The position numbers were made by a program, and so were the translations under genes. The notes under the pieces are model-generated. The model was not told the DNA's origin, ran no database searches, and saw only the letters and a list, made by a program, of their open reading frames with translations. A stretch of 15,515 nucleotides of DNA from JANNRR01 sp031401675. Its GTDB lineage: Bacteria; Pseudomonadota; Alphaproteobacteria; Rhodobacterales; Rhodobacteraceae. The stretch is taken from contig JANNRR010000079.1 of NCBI GenBank assembly GCA_031401675.1, positions 1-15,515 of the forward strand, given 5' to 3'. Shown here one piece after another: positions 6,171 to 13,632 of this stretch. Each line of letters begins with the position of its first letter. Within the stretch, counting starts at the first letter, position 1.

Positions 6171-7154
6171 ATGAGATCATCCAAACAACGTTCGCGTTCG
6201 AAACCGAACCGCCCGCGCACCATGGGCAATATCGTCAACCGTGTCTTCGACAGCTCTGGCCCCGAAGGCAAGGTGCGGGGCACCCCGCAGCAGATCATCG
6301 AGAAGTATCAGGTGCTGGCCCGCGACGCGCAATTGTCGAACGACCGGGTAGCCTACGAGAATTTCCTGCAACATTCCGAACATTATACCCGCATGCTGGG
6401 CGAAGCGACGCGCGAGATGCAGCGCGAGGCTGACGACCGCCGCGACAGCAACGGCAATCCGGCCCGCCAGAACAACGGCTTCGATCAGGGCTCCTCTGCC
6501 TATCCGGACGACGACGCCGAGGCTGACGGTTTCGGCGAACAGCCGCGCATGCAGGCTCAGACCCTGCAGGGGCAGGGCGGGCAGTCCCGGGACTATCCGT
6601 CCCGCGAACCGCAACCGGGCCGCGACCAGTCACAGCGCGATCCGCGCGACCAGCCGTCACGGGATCAGTCGCCACGGGATCAACAGTCACGGGATCAGCA
6701 AGCGCGAGGGCAGCAGCCGCGAGAGCAGCAGCCGCGAGAGCAGCAGCGTGACCCCCGCGATCAGCAGCCCCGCGACCAGCAATCCCGCGATCAGCTTCCC
6801 CGCGACCCTCACCTGCCAGAGCAAACCGCGCGCGACCCGCACCCGCGCGAACAAACTGCACGCGACCAGCAGAAGCGCGACATGCCAAAACGCGAACCGT
6901 CTCCGCGTCCGGCAACTGCGCCTCGCACGATCATCTCGTCGATGATGCCCGATCTGACGGCGCTCGGTGCCACGTTCGAGGATGATGGCGACAGCGATAC
7001 AGGTCTGGTGGAAACCCCGGAAATGAAACCCGAGGAAAAGCTGGTCGCCAAACCGGCCACCCGTCGCCGTCCCGCCCCGCGCAAAGCCAAGCCCGATGCG
7101 GCGGACGCCACGGCCGAGCCCGCTGCCGACACCTCGGACAAGGCGGCAGAATAG
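6171..7154 (+). CDS. DUF4167 protein with long Arg/Asp/Gln repeat tail
   Basis: The 327-residue product begins with a very basic stretch (MRSSKQRSRSKPNRPRT). Next is the conserved DUF4167 core: GNIVNRVFDSSGPEGKVRGT (19-38), then IIEKYQVLARDAQLSNDRVAYENFLQHSEHY split over 42-72. The rest is low-complexity and probably disordered. A repeat block (about 151-243) of RDQ/REQ/RDP units is followed by an Ala/Lys/Pro-rich acidic-basic tail. The family is common in alphaproteobacteria, often beside prmC as here; its role is not established. The basic start and the QLSNDRVAYENFLQHSEHY helix could suit RNA or ribosome contact, but that is inference. I chose ATG 6171 over the longer frame from 6060 because homologues start with this basic segment. 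The gene converges with rsmA. Confidence 0.85.
   Translation: MRSSKQRSRSKPNRPRTMGNIVNRVFDSSGPEGKVRGTPQQIIEKYQVLARDAQLSNDRVAYENFLQHSEHYTRMLGEATREMQREADDRRDSNGNPARQNNGFDQGSSAYPDDDAEADGFGEQPRMQAQTLQGQGGQSRDYPSREPQPGRDQSQRDPRDQPSRDQSPRDQQSRDQQARGQQPREQQPREQQRDPRDQQPRDQQSRDQLPRDPHLPEQTARDPHPREQTARDQQKRDMPKREPSPRPATAPRTIISSMMPDLTALGATFEDDGDSDTGLVETPEMKPEEKLVAKPATRRRPAPRKAKPDAADATAEPAADTSDKAAE
6621..6899 (+). repeat. Degenerate coding repeat in the DUF4167 gene
   Basis: Many imperfect 12-15-base units encode RDQxxRDQ-type peptides at residues 151-243. The cleanest copies are two identical 15-base units, CAGCAGCCGCGAGAG, at 6711-6725 and 6726-6740. Such tracts change length by slippage, so copy number may differ between strains. 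Confidence 0.8.
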
Positions 7155-7185
7155 CCCGCGAGCCGGGCCCGGGCTTCGGCGCGGG
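7155..7185. terminator. Possible hairpin between convergent DUF4167 and rsmA genes
   Basis: CCCGCG (7155-7160) can pair with CGCGGG (7180-7185), and AGCC (7161-7164) with GGCT (7172-7175), leaving a four-base bulge. It lies in the 70-base gap between two converging genes, where a two-way stop signal would be expected. There is no T-run, so the call is weak. Confidence 0.3.
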
Positions 7186-7224
7186 TCCGGCAGATGCAGC
7201 TCCGGTCCTGCGACCCGACCGGCT

Positions 7225-8076
7225 TCAGCCCGCGTCCTGTTCCGCCACCACCCGGGCCAGCGCGCAAAACCGCTCCAGCGAGATCTCTTCGGCCCGCGCC
7301 GTCGGGTCGATGCCGGCAGCCCGCAGCTTGGCTTCGATATCCGGCGAGACGCCACGTAACGAGGCGCGCAGCATCTTGCGTCGTTGCCCGAACCCGGCCG
7401 CCGTCAGCCGCAACAGCACCGCCTCGTCCGCCGCAAATCGCGGGCCGTCGCGCCGCACGATCTGCACCACCGCCGAGTGCACCGACGGTGGCGGGGTAAA
7501 GGCTTCCGGCGGCAGTGTCAGCACAATCCGCGCGTCGGCCCGCCACGCGGTCAGCAGCGCCAGCCGGCCATAGGCCTTGGACCCCGGCTGCGCCACGATC
7601 CGCTCGGCCACTTCCTTCTGGAACATCAGCGTCAGGCTCTGCCAGAACGGCGGCCAGACCGCAGGCGTCAGCCAGCGCACCAGAAGCTCGGTCCCGACAT
7701 TGTAGGGCAAGTTGGCCACCACCCGTACCGGCGGCTGCAGCAGCCCGGCAATGTCCAGCGTCAGGGCATCCGCCTGCATCACCTGCAACCGCCCGGGGTA
7801 GGCCGCAGCGATCAGGGCCAGCGCCGGCAGGCAGCGCCCGTCCTTTTCCACCGCCAGCACCCGCCGCGCCCCCTCGGCCAGCAAACCGCGTGTCAGGCCG
7901 CCGGGGCCTGGCCCGACCTCCAGCACGTCACAGCCAGTCAGATCCCCGGCCAGACGCGCGATCTTCGCTGTCAGGTTCAGATCCAGCAGGAAGTTCTGCC
8001 CCAGCTGCTTTTTCGCCTGCAACCCATGTGCTGCGATGACCTCGCGCAACGGCGGCAGCCCGTCAATCGCACTCAT
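7225..8076 (-). CDS. rsmA: 16S rRNA dimethyladenosine transferase
   Basis: RsmA (KsgA) dimethylates two adjacent adenines near the 3' end of 16S rRNA during late small-subunit assembly. The 283-residue product fits the family. Motifs in order: KKQLGQNFL (22-30), SAM motif I LEVGPGPGGLT (52-62), VEKD (76-79), catalytic NLPY (122-125), and FTPPPSV (193-199), which is typical of RsmA. I chose ATG at 8074-8076 (MSAIDGLPPL). An upstream extension to 8190 has no homologous look and overlaps pdxA. It is the last gene of the minus-strand run, 64 bases after pdxA, with a hairpin in the gap. The pdxA-rsmA order is the same as in E. coli. Confidence 0.95.
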   Translation of the reverse strand: MSAIDGLPPLREVIAAHGLQAKKQLGQNFLLDLNLTAKIARLAGDLTGCDVLEVGPGPGGLTRGLLAEGARRVLAVEKDGRCLPALALIAAAYPGRLQVMQADALTLDIAGLLQPPVRVVANLPYNVGTELLVRWLTPAVWPPFWQSLTLMFQKEVAERIVAQPGSKAYGRLALLTAWRADARIVLTLPPEAFTPPPSVHSAVVQIVRRDGPRFAADEAVLLRLTAAGFGQRRKMLRASLRGVSPDIEAKLRAAGIDPTARAEEISLERFCALARVVAEQDAG

Positions 8077-8110
8077 CCCGCCACTCGCCCATCTTTGTTC
8101 CGAAATAGCC

Positions 8111-8137
8111 CGGAGCGCGAGGCAGAGCCTCGCTCCG
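8111..8137 (-). repeat. Hairpin in the pdxA-rsmA gap
   Basis: CGGAG plus CGAGGC on one side can pair with GCCTCG plus CTCCG on the other. That gives 11 pairs with a two-base CG bulge and a three-base loop. It starts just after the pdxA stop on the coding strand and ends about 35 bases before the rsmA ATG. No T-run follows, so it may protect or process the transcript and need not terminate it. Confidence 0.5.
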
Positions 8138-8140
8138 CCC

Positions 8141-9115
8141 TTACCGCCCGCGTGCCGCCGCCATGTCATGCGCCAGCCACAACGCCGCAATCAGGCTGCC
8201 GGCATCCGCCACGCCGCGCCCGGCGATGTCCAAGGCGGTGCCGTGATCGGGCGAGGTCCGCACGAACGGCAGCCCCAGCGTCAGATTGACGCCGCCCGTG
8301 AAATCCAGCGTCTTGATCGGGATCAGCGCCTGATCATGGTACATGCAGATCGCCGCGTCATAGCGTGCCCGGGCGGCGGCATGAAACAGCGTGTCGGCCG
8401 AAACCGGCCCCCACAGATCCAGCCCCTCGGCCCGCAACCGGTCCAGCACCGGGGTTATCACCGCAATTTCCTCGCCGCCCATGGCCCCGCCTTCTCCGGC
8501 ATGCGGGTTCAGCCCGGCCACCGCCAGCCGTGGCCGGGCAATGCCGAAATCCTGCGACAGGCCGGCGGCGGTGATGCGGATCGTCGCTTCAAGCAGCTCG
8601 GGGGTCAGGGCGGCGGGCACCTCGGCCAGGGGAATGTGGATGGTTACCGGCACCACCCGCAATTCCGGGCAGGCCAGCATCATGACCACGCGCTGCACGC
8701 CTGCCAGTGCTGCCAGAAACTCGGTATGGCCGGGAAAGGCAAAGTCCGCGCCATCCTTCAGCGCCTTTTTGTGGATCGGATTGGTGGTCAGGGCCACCGC
8801 CCGGCCGTCCCGCACCAGCGCCACCGCACGCGCGATCACGTCGATCACACCCTGCGCATTGGCCGGATCAGGACGGCCGGGCAGCGACAGTGCCGGAAAG
8901 TCATGTGGCAACACCGGCAGGACCGATCCTGGCAGCGCCAATGCCTCGGCCGGGTCGGCGATAGCCTGCCACGCCGCCCCGGGCGGCAGATGCCGCGGAT
9001 CGCCGACCAGAAAGAACGGCAGGTTGCTGCCCAACGCCGTCCGCGCCTTGACGGCGAGTTCCGGCCCGATCCCGGCAGGCTCGCCGCAGGTCAGCGCCAC
9101 TGGTGCGCGTATCAT
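8141..9115 (-). CDS. pdxA: 4-hydroxythreonine-4-phosphate dehydrogenase
   Basis: PdxA oxidises 4-phosphohydroxy-L-threonine with NAD(P) in the DXP-dependent pathway to pyridoxal 5'-phosphate (vitamin B6). The 324-residue product is full length. It has the N-terminal GEPAGIGPEL (11-20), TTNPIHKKAL (110-119), GHTEFLA (129-135) and three metal-ligand histidines: His160 (THIPL region), His205 (GLNPHAGEGG) and His260 (MYHDQALIPIK). Their spacing matches E. coli PdxA (166, 211, 266) with a constant offset. GGVNLTLGLPFVRTSPDHGT (274-293) closes the active site. The start lies 24 bases after the surA-like stop, so the genes are very likely co-transcribed. Confidence in PdxA itself is high; the related PdxA2 branch of catabolic enzymes is unlikely given the surA-pdxA-rsmA setting. 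Confidence 0.95.
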   Translation of the reverse strand: MIRAPVALTCGEPAGIGPELAVKARTALGSNLPFFLVGDPRHLPPGAAWQAIADPAEALALPGSVLPVLPHDFPALSLPGRPDPANAQGVIDVIARAVALVRDGRAVALTTNPIHKKALKDGADFAFPGHTEFLAALAGVQRVVMMLACPELRVVPVTIHIPLAEVPAALTPELLEATIRITAAGLSQDFGIARPRLAVAGLNPHAGEGGAMGGEEIAVITPVLDRLRAEGLDLWGPVSADTLFHAAARARYDAAICMYHDQALIPIKTLDFTGGVNLTLGLPFVRTSPDHGTALDIAGRGVADAGSLIAALWLAHDMAAARGR

Positions 9116-9139
9116 GGCGCTACCTTCATCGGGCCGGCA

Positions 9140-10351
9140 TCATGGCGCGACGATCGTGGCTTCTGCCATCAGTTCAGCCAGATAATGCTCGGCCATGCCG
9201 CTCAGTTGCTGATTGATCAGCTGCGTGCGCACGCTGTCGCGCGACGGCGGCGCCTCGGCCACAAGTTCGCGCTTGCACAGCATCAGGAACACCAGCGCGT
9301 TGCCCCGCACCAGCGCTACCGAGCTTTCGCCCTCGTCCAGCTTGGCCAGCTCCAGCGCGATGTCGCCCGGCACCTGGTCCATGCTCAGAACGTCGCGTTG
9401 CAACTGCTCAGGGGGCAGTCCCTTGGCCACGGCATACAGATCATTGCACTGATCCACCCGCGCCCGGACCGCCGCCGCCTCGGCCAGCGCCTCGGCACTG
9501 CGGCCGCCCGCAATCAGGAACTGGGCATAGTCCACCGACACCGCCGATGCCGGCAGGTCCTGCACCTGCTCGACTGCCCGCAGCAAGAACAGCGCGATGG
9601 CATTCGGCACCGGAAACGGCGGGCTGACCTGGCCCGGTTCCAGCGCCAGCAGCACCGGCCCGATCTGCGGCGGCAGGTTGGCCAGCGGCACCCAGTCGAT
9701 GCGCCCGCCCTGATCGCGGGTCGGTGCCACGGAGTACTGCCGGGCGGCGGCGGCAAAATCCGCCTCGCCGCGCAGGCTGGCTGACAGCCGCAGCGCCAGC
9801 GCCTCGGACTCGGCCGCAACATCAGGGGTGGCGGGCAGGATCAGTTCCGACAAGAGCAGCCGCACTGCGCCGCGCTGCGAGGTCAACGCTAACGCCCTGT
9901 CGATATCGGCTTCGGTGATCGCAACCCGGTCGCCAAAACGGGTCCGCACCACATCGCGCCAGATCAGCCCGGCCCGCACGAAATCGCGGAACGTTTCCGG
10001 TTCGACCCCGCCTTGCGCGATCGCCTTCAGGAACTCCTCGACGCTCAGCTGCGCCCGCCCGGCAAACTCCTCCATCCCTGCCAGCAGCGCTTCGTCGCTG
10101 ACGCTCAGGTCCAGTCGTTCCCCCGCCTCCAGCCGCAGCCGGTCCTCGACCAGCCGGGTCACCGCCTCGGCCTCGACATCGCCGGGCGCGCGCAGCAGTC
10201 TCAGAAACAACGCCCGTTGCCCGACCTCGAATCTTGTGATCGCCTTGTCGTTCACGATCACCTGCGGCGCAAACAGCTCCTGCTGCGCCTGGGCAGAAAA
10301 CGCCGCCATCAGCAGCAGCAGGCAGATCGGCAGAATTCGGTGCAATCGCAT
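9140..10351 (-). CDS. surA: SurA-like periplasmic chaperone / peptidyl-prolyl isomerase
   Basis: The 403-residue product has a signal peptide (Arg2 and Arg5, hydrophobic 6-19, likely cut after AQA at 20-22). The mature part starts with a SurA N-domain (VIVNDKAITRFEVGQRALFL at 31-50) and helical segments to about 135. One parvulin rotamase domain follows at about 162-262 (LLLSELILP, RQYSVAPTRDQGGRIDWV, ALEPGQVSPPF). A C-terminal domain with two Cys (CNDLY and LMLCKREL) ends it. SurA escorts outer-membrane proteins, including LptD, through the periplasm, and lptD is the gene just upstream in this run. E. coli SurA has two rotamase domains; one is usual for many alphaproteobacterial forms. ATG 10351 is preferred to the TTG one codon earlier. 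The gene is named on context and fold; orthology is likely, not proven. Confidence 0.85.
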   Translation of the reverse strand: MRLHRILPICLLLLMAAFSAQAQQELFAPQVIVNDKAITRFEVGQRALFLRLLRAPGDVEAEAVTRLVEDRLRLEAGERLDLSVSDEALLAGMEEFAGRAQLSVEEFLKAIAQGGVEPETFRDFVRAGLIWRDVVRTRFGDRVAITEADIDRALALTSQRGAVRLLLSELILPATPDVAAESEALALRLSASLRGEADFAAAARQYSVAPTRDQGGRIDWVPLANLPPQIGPVLLALEPGQVSPPFPVPNAIALFLLRAVEQVQDLPASAVSVDYAQFLIAGGRSAEALAEAAAVRARVDQCNDLYAVAKGLPPEQLQRDVLSMDQVPGDIALELAKLDEGESSVALVRGNALVFLMLCKRELVAEAPPSRDSVRTQLINQQLSGMAEHYLAELMAEATIVAP

Positions 10352-10396
10352 CAAAGGGTCCGTTCTCTCAAGTCAGGGGCACACTGTCGCGGCACC

Positions 10397-12535
10397 CTAG
10401 CGTCGGCAACTGCGGCGCACCGTGCCCGCCTCGGCGCCGCCGCCAAAGCCCGTCAGATTGACGGAGAGCCCGAAGTCGGTCGTGGGGGTCACGCTTGCCG
10501 AAGATGTAAACCTGCGCGAGAGCGAAAGATCAAGCGTAAGACATTCATTGCGGAACTGCAGGCCCACCCCGGCGCTGGTGGCGCGGTCGGCGACATAGTC
10601 GTAACGCCAGTTGATCCGGCTGTTCCATTGCGGCGTCAGAGCATAAGCCGCACTCAGCGCCCACTCCGACGTGGCGATGGGGCGGTTTTCCGACGGATCG
10701 GCCTGCAGCCACAGGTAACTGGTGCCAAGATTCAGCCGGTCACGCGCCAGGTCCAGTCGCAATTCGTTCTTGGATACGGTCAGGTCGCTGTCCAGGAGCG
10801 CACGGTTGGTCAGCGAGATTCCGCTGTCGGTGCGTAGCTGTAACGCTGCAAGCCAGTCCGATCTGGTGCCCTGCAATCCTGAACCGGTGTTGAACTGCCC
10901 CAGATCCTCGGCCCGCAGCACCTTGCCGACCGTAGCGCTGGCTGACCAGCCCGCCGGGTCAAACCGCGTCCACCCGATCCCCAGATTGGCCCGCAGCCCG
11001 CGTTCGGTGACATCTGCACCGGGAAAGCGGTTCAGCGCGAACAGGTTGCCCTCGTCAAATTCCACCAGCAGCGAATCTTCGTTCGGCACGTTCTGGCCGT
11101 CCGCCGGGCTGAATACCAGCTGTGCCACCGGCTCGATCACATGGCTGACCCCGCGTCCGGTGGTGCGGGCCCACGGCCAGCGCACCTCGATTGCCGCCAC
11201 CGGTGTGATCCGGCTGACCGTGGCCGGAAAGCTGCTGTCCTGATTGATCGCATAGATATCAGCGGTGACCGTGCCAAGTGCCGACGCCGAGATGCCGCCC
11301 GGTAACAGCCAGTTGCGTCGCCAATCCAGCCGTCCCGATGCCCGCGCCGTATCGCGTCCGGCCCGGTCCGCCGCTGAAGTCCGCAACAGCGTGTAGGTCT
11401 GAAACCGGAACCCGCCCTCGCCGCCCAGAATCGCCGGGCTGAACCGGCGGTGAAAGGTCAGATCGCCCACGACGCTCGGCAGGGTCGCATTGTCCTCGCC
11501 AGCCCGGATCGACGTATACTGCAAGAGCTGCGCGCTGAAAAAACTGTTGCGCTTGGTGCGCGTCACTTCGACCACACTGCGCAGCCGATCGGTTCCGCTG
11601 TAACCATAGTCCAAAAGATAGGCGGCATCCGATACCGCCTGTACCGCAAAGACCAGGCGGTAGTCGTCGCGCAGGGAAAAGTAGCCGTTGCCGAACAGAT
11701 AGCCCCGCAGCTTGCCCGGCACCAGCGTGTCCGAAGTGACCGCCGCGTTGAATTCCAGCCTCCCGGTCGGCAGTGCCTGACGGTAGCGCAGGTCCAGTGT
11801 CTGGGTGGCGCCGGTCGACAGATACGGCGTCAGCGTCAAATCGCGGCTGTCGCCGATCGCCACGAAGTACGGCAGTTTCAATCCCGGGCCAAGCGTGCTG
11901 GTTACCCGGAACGACGGCATCAGAAACCCGGTCGCCCGCTTCAGCGACGGGTCGGGCATCCGCAGACGCGGCAGATAGAAAACCGGCACCCCGGCCACCC
12001 GGAACTGCGCCTTGTCAAAGTACAGCTGCCGTTCCTGCTGGTCATGCACCACGCGCGCGGCGCGAATTTCCCAGATCGGCGTCGGATTGGCGGCGCAGAC
12101 CTGGCACGAAGATGCGACGGTCCGGCTCAGCTGCGTATAACGCCCACCCACCCGGTTGATCTGGGCCGCCGCCAGCTGCAACTGTTGGTTCAGCACCATC
12201 CGGGCTCCACGCAGAATGCCGTCGCGCAGGTCAGCGGACAGATCGGCGGCATCCGCCAGCAGGATCAGCGCGTCGCCGTCGACAATTGTGATCGGTCCTT
12301 CGATCTGCAGCCGGTCGGTGGTGCGGTCAAAGCTGATGCGGTGGGCACGAAGCCGCGTGGTCTTGAAAAACACCTCGACATTGCCCTCGGCAATCAGCGT
12401 GCTGTCGGCGGCGATGCTGACCTTGTCCGCCACCAACGTCGCCATGTCTTGCGCCAGTCCAGGCGATGCCAGTCCAAGCCACAGCAACGCCAGCAAGCAG
12501 ATTGCGCCCAGCCTGATTGCCCGCAGCCCGGCCAT
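10397..12535 (-). CDS. lptD: LPS-assembly protein LptD
   Basis: LptD is the outer-membrane barrel that inserts lipopolysaccharide into the outer leaflet, with LptE as plug. The product has 712 residues. A signal peptide (about 1-29, cut near GLA or LAQ) precedes the OstA-like jellyroll domain (about 30-140: DKVSIAADSTLIAEGNVEVF, then LQIEGPITIVDGD). The barrel follows and ends with aromatic/hydrophobic strands. Conserved barrel-start features include PTPIWEIRA, YLPRLRMPDPSLKRATGFLMPS (split over 188-209) and PYFVAIGDSRDLTLTPYL. The mature protein has only four cysteines: 144 and 147 (SSCQVC), 665 (NECLTLDL) and 710 (RRSCRR). These could form the inter-domain disulfides needed for activity. 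The start overlaps the lptG stop by one base, so expression is coupled. No lptE is present in the window. Confidence 0.95.
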   Translation of the reverse strand: MAGLRAIRLGAICLLALLWLGLASPGLAQDMATLVADKVSIAADSTLIAEGNVEVFFKTTRLRAHRISFDRTTDRLQIEGPITIVDGDALILLADAADLSADLRDGILRGARMVLNQQLQLAAAQINRVGGRYTQLSRTVASSCQVCAANPTPIWEIRAARVVHDQQERQLYFDKAQFRVAGVPVFYLPRLRMPDPSLKRATGFLMPSFRVTSTLGPGLKLPYFVAIGDSRDLTLTPYLSTGATQTLDLRYRQALPTGRLEFNAAVTSDTLVPGKLRGYLFGNGYFSLRDDYRLVFAVQAVSDAAYLLDYGYSGTDRLRSVVEVTRTKRNSFFSAQLLQYTSIRAGEDNATLPSVVGDLTFHRRFSPAILGGEGGFRFQTYTLLRTSAADRAGRDTARASGRLDWRRNWLLPGGISASALGTVTADIYAINQDSSFPATVSRITPVAAIEVRWPWARTTGRGVSHVIEPVAQLVFSPADGQNVPNEDSLLVEFDEGNLFALNRFPGADVTERGLRANLGIGWTRFDPAGWSASATVGKVLRAEDLGQFNTGSGLQGTRSDWLAALQLRTDSGISLTNRALLDSDLTVSKNELRLDLARDRLNLGTSYLWLQADPSENRPIATSEWALSAAYALTPQWNSRINWRYDYVADRATSAGVGLQFRNECLTLDLSLSRRFTSSASVTPTTDFGLSVNLTGFGGGAEAGTVRRSCRR

Positions 12536-13632
12536 CAGCCATCCTCCAGATGCAAAAGCAAACCCAGCGACAGCAAGGTACAGGCCACCGGCGGGCTCCA
12601 CGCCGCAAGCGCCACTGGAATCTGGCCGTTCTCACCCAGAACCTGCGCGAAATTGCGCAGGAAAAAGATCGCGAACCCCGACAGCAGCGCCAGCAGAACC
12701 ATCATCCCGGTGCGGCCGAACCGGGTATGGCGCATGGTGAACCCGGCCCCGACCAGCACCATCGCCACCAGCATCAACGGCAGCGCCAGTTCCATCTGAA
12801 ACCACACCCGGTGCTTGCGCGCCGAAAATCCGGCCTTGGTCAGCTGGTCGATAAAGGCCGGCAGCTCCCAGATCGGAATCGCGCGGGGCGTTCCGAAACT
12901 GTCCCTGATCTGCTCGCGTGTCAGGTCGGTCGGAATCCGCAAGCTGGCCAGTTCCACGGACGCCCGTTCGGGGTTGCCGCCTTCGGCAAAGGTCCAGCGC
13001 TTGGCCCGGCTCAGCACCCAGGCCCCCGGCGTCAGATCGGCCTCGGCCGCCTCGATCCGGCTCATCGGCCCACCGGCCGGCGCAAAGGTGATGAACGACA
13101 CTGCCATCAACCGCGTACCGTCCAGATTGGCCCGCGCCGCACTGATCACCATCTGCCCGTCATCGCCGCCCTGTCGCAGCCACAGGCCCTCGCGGCTGAT
13201 CGACAGCACCGAGGTGTCGCCCCTTGCATACTGGTTCGACAGCAACTCGTATTGCTTGGACGTCGCCGCCACGATCGGATTGAACACTGCCACGGCGATC
13301 AGCCCGATCAGGAACGCAGTCGCCCCAGGTGCTTGCAGACTGCGCAGCGCCGAGCGGCCCGCCGCCCGCGTCACCACCAACTCGCTGGTCCGCGCCATCC
13401 CCAGAAACAGCATCAGCGTCGCCAGGATCGTGACCAGCGGCAGGATGCGGTACAGGTTCTGCGGCACATTCAGCGCCGCCAGTTCCGCCGCCTGCCAGAA
13501 ACTGACCTGAAAATCGGCGAACTTGCGGATTTGCTCGACCATGTCCAAAAGCAGCATAATTGCCAGAAACACCGCGAAAACCACCAGGAATGACCCCAGA
13601 AATTTCCGCGCGAAATACAGACTCAGCCTCAT
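12535..13632 (-). CDS. lptG: LPS export ABC transporter permease LptG
   Basis: LptG and LptF form the inner-membrane half of the Lpt machine, which pulls lipopolysaccharide from the membrane using the ATPase LptB. The 365-residue product has the family plan. One N-terminal helix (10-30) and two more (about 61-80 and 103-122) surround the TSELVVTRAAGRS coupling segment (82-94). A periplasmic beta-jellyroll lies at about 125-270, and three C-terminal helices follow (about 287-306, 311-335, 341-361). The ATG overlaps the lptF stop by four bases (ATGA), and the stop overlaps lptD by one base. Being second in the pair fits LptG by the usual order. LptF and LptG are paralogues, so the F/G naming leans on order. 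lptB and lptC are not in the window. Confidence 0.9.
   Translation of the reverse strand: MRLSLYFARKFLGSFLVVFAVFLAIMLLLDMVEQIRKFADFQVSFWQAAELAALNVPQNLYRILPLVTILATLMLFLGMARTSELVVTRAAGRSALRSLQAPGATAFLIGLIAVAVFNPIVAATSKQYELLSNQYARGDTSVLSISREGLWLRQGGDDGQMVISAARANLDGTRLMAVSFITFAPAGGPMSRIEAAEADLTPGAWVLSRAKRWTFAEGGNPERASVELASLRIPTDLTREQIRDSFGTPRAIPIWELPAFIDQLTKAGFSARKHRVWFQMELALPLMLVAMVLVGAGFTMRHTRFGRTGMMVLLALLSGFAIFFLRNFAQVLGENGQIPVALAAWSPPVACTLLSLGLLLHLEDG

Noticed and set aside
6020..6433. Possible separate gene of 137 codons between prmC and the DUF4167 core
   Set aside because: It overlaps the conserved DUF4167 start in another frame, has no ribosome site and no family likeness.
6596..6912. 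CRISPR-like repeat array
   Set aside because: The repeats are coding, imperfect, 12-15 bases long and contiguous without unique spacers. They form the tail of the DUF4167 protein.
8077..8190. N-terminal extension of rsmA by 38 residues
   Set aside because: It would run through the intergenic hairpin into the end of pdxA. The residues (Arg/Gly/Trp-rich) do not resemble RsmA, while the ATG at 8076 begins a typical N-terminus.
8036..9784. Open + strand frame of 582 codons opposite rsmA, pdxA and the surA-like gene
   Set aside because: It spans three well-supported minus-strand genes and their gaps. The product is rich in Arg, Gln, His and Gly with no recognisable motif, as expected for the shadow of GC-rich coding DNA.
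11450..12799. Open + strand frame of 449 codons opposite lptD
   Set aside because: Same low-complexity Arg/Gln-rich composition, no ribosome site and no motif. lptD on the other strand is clear.
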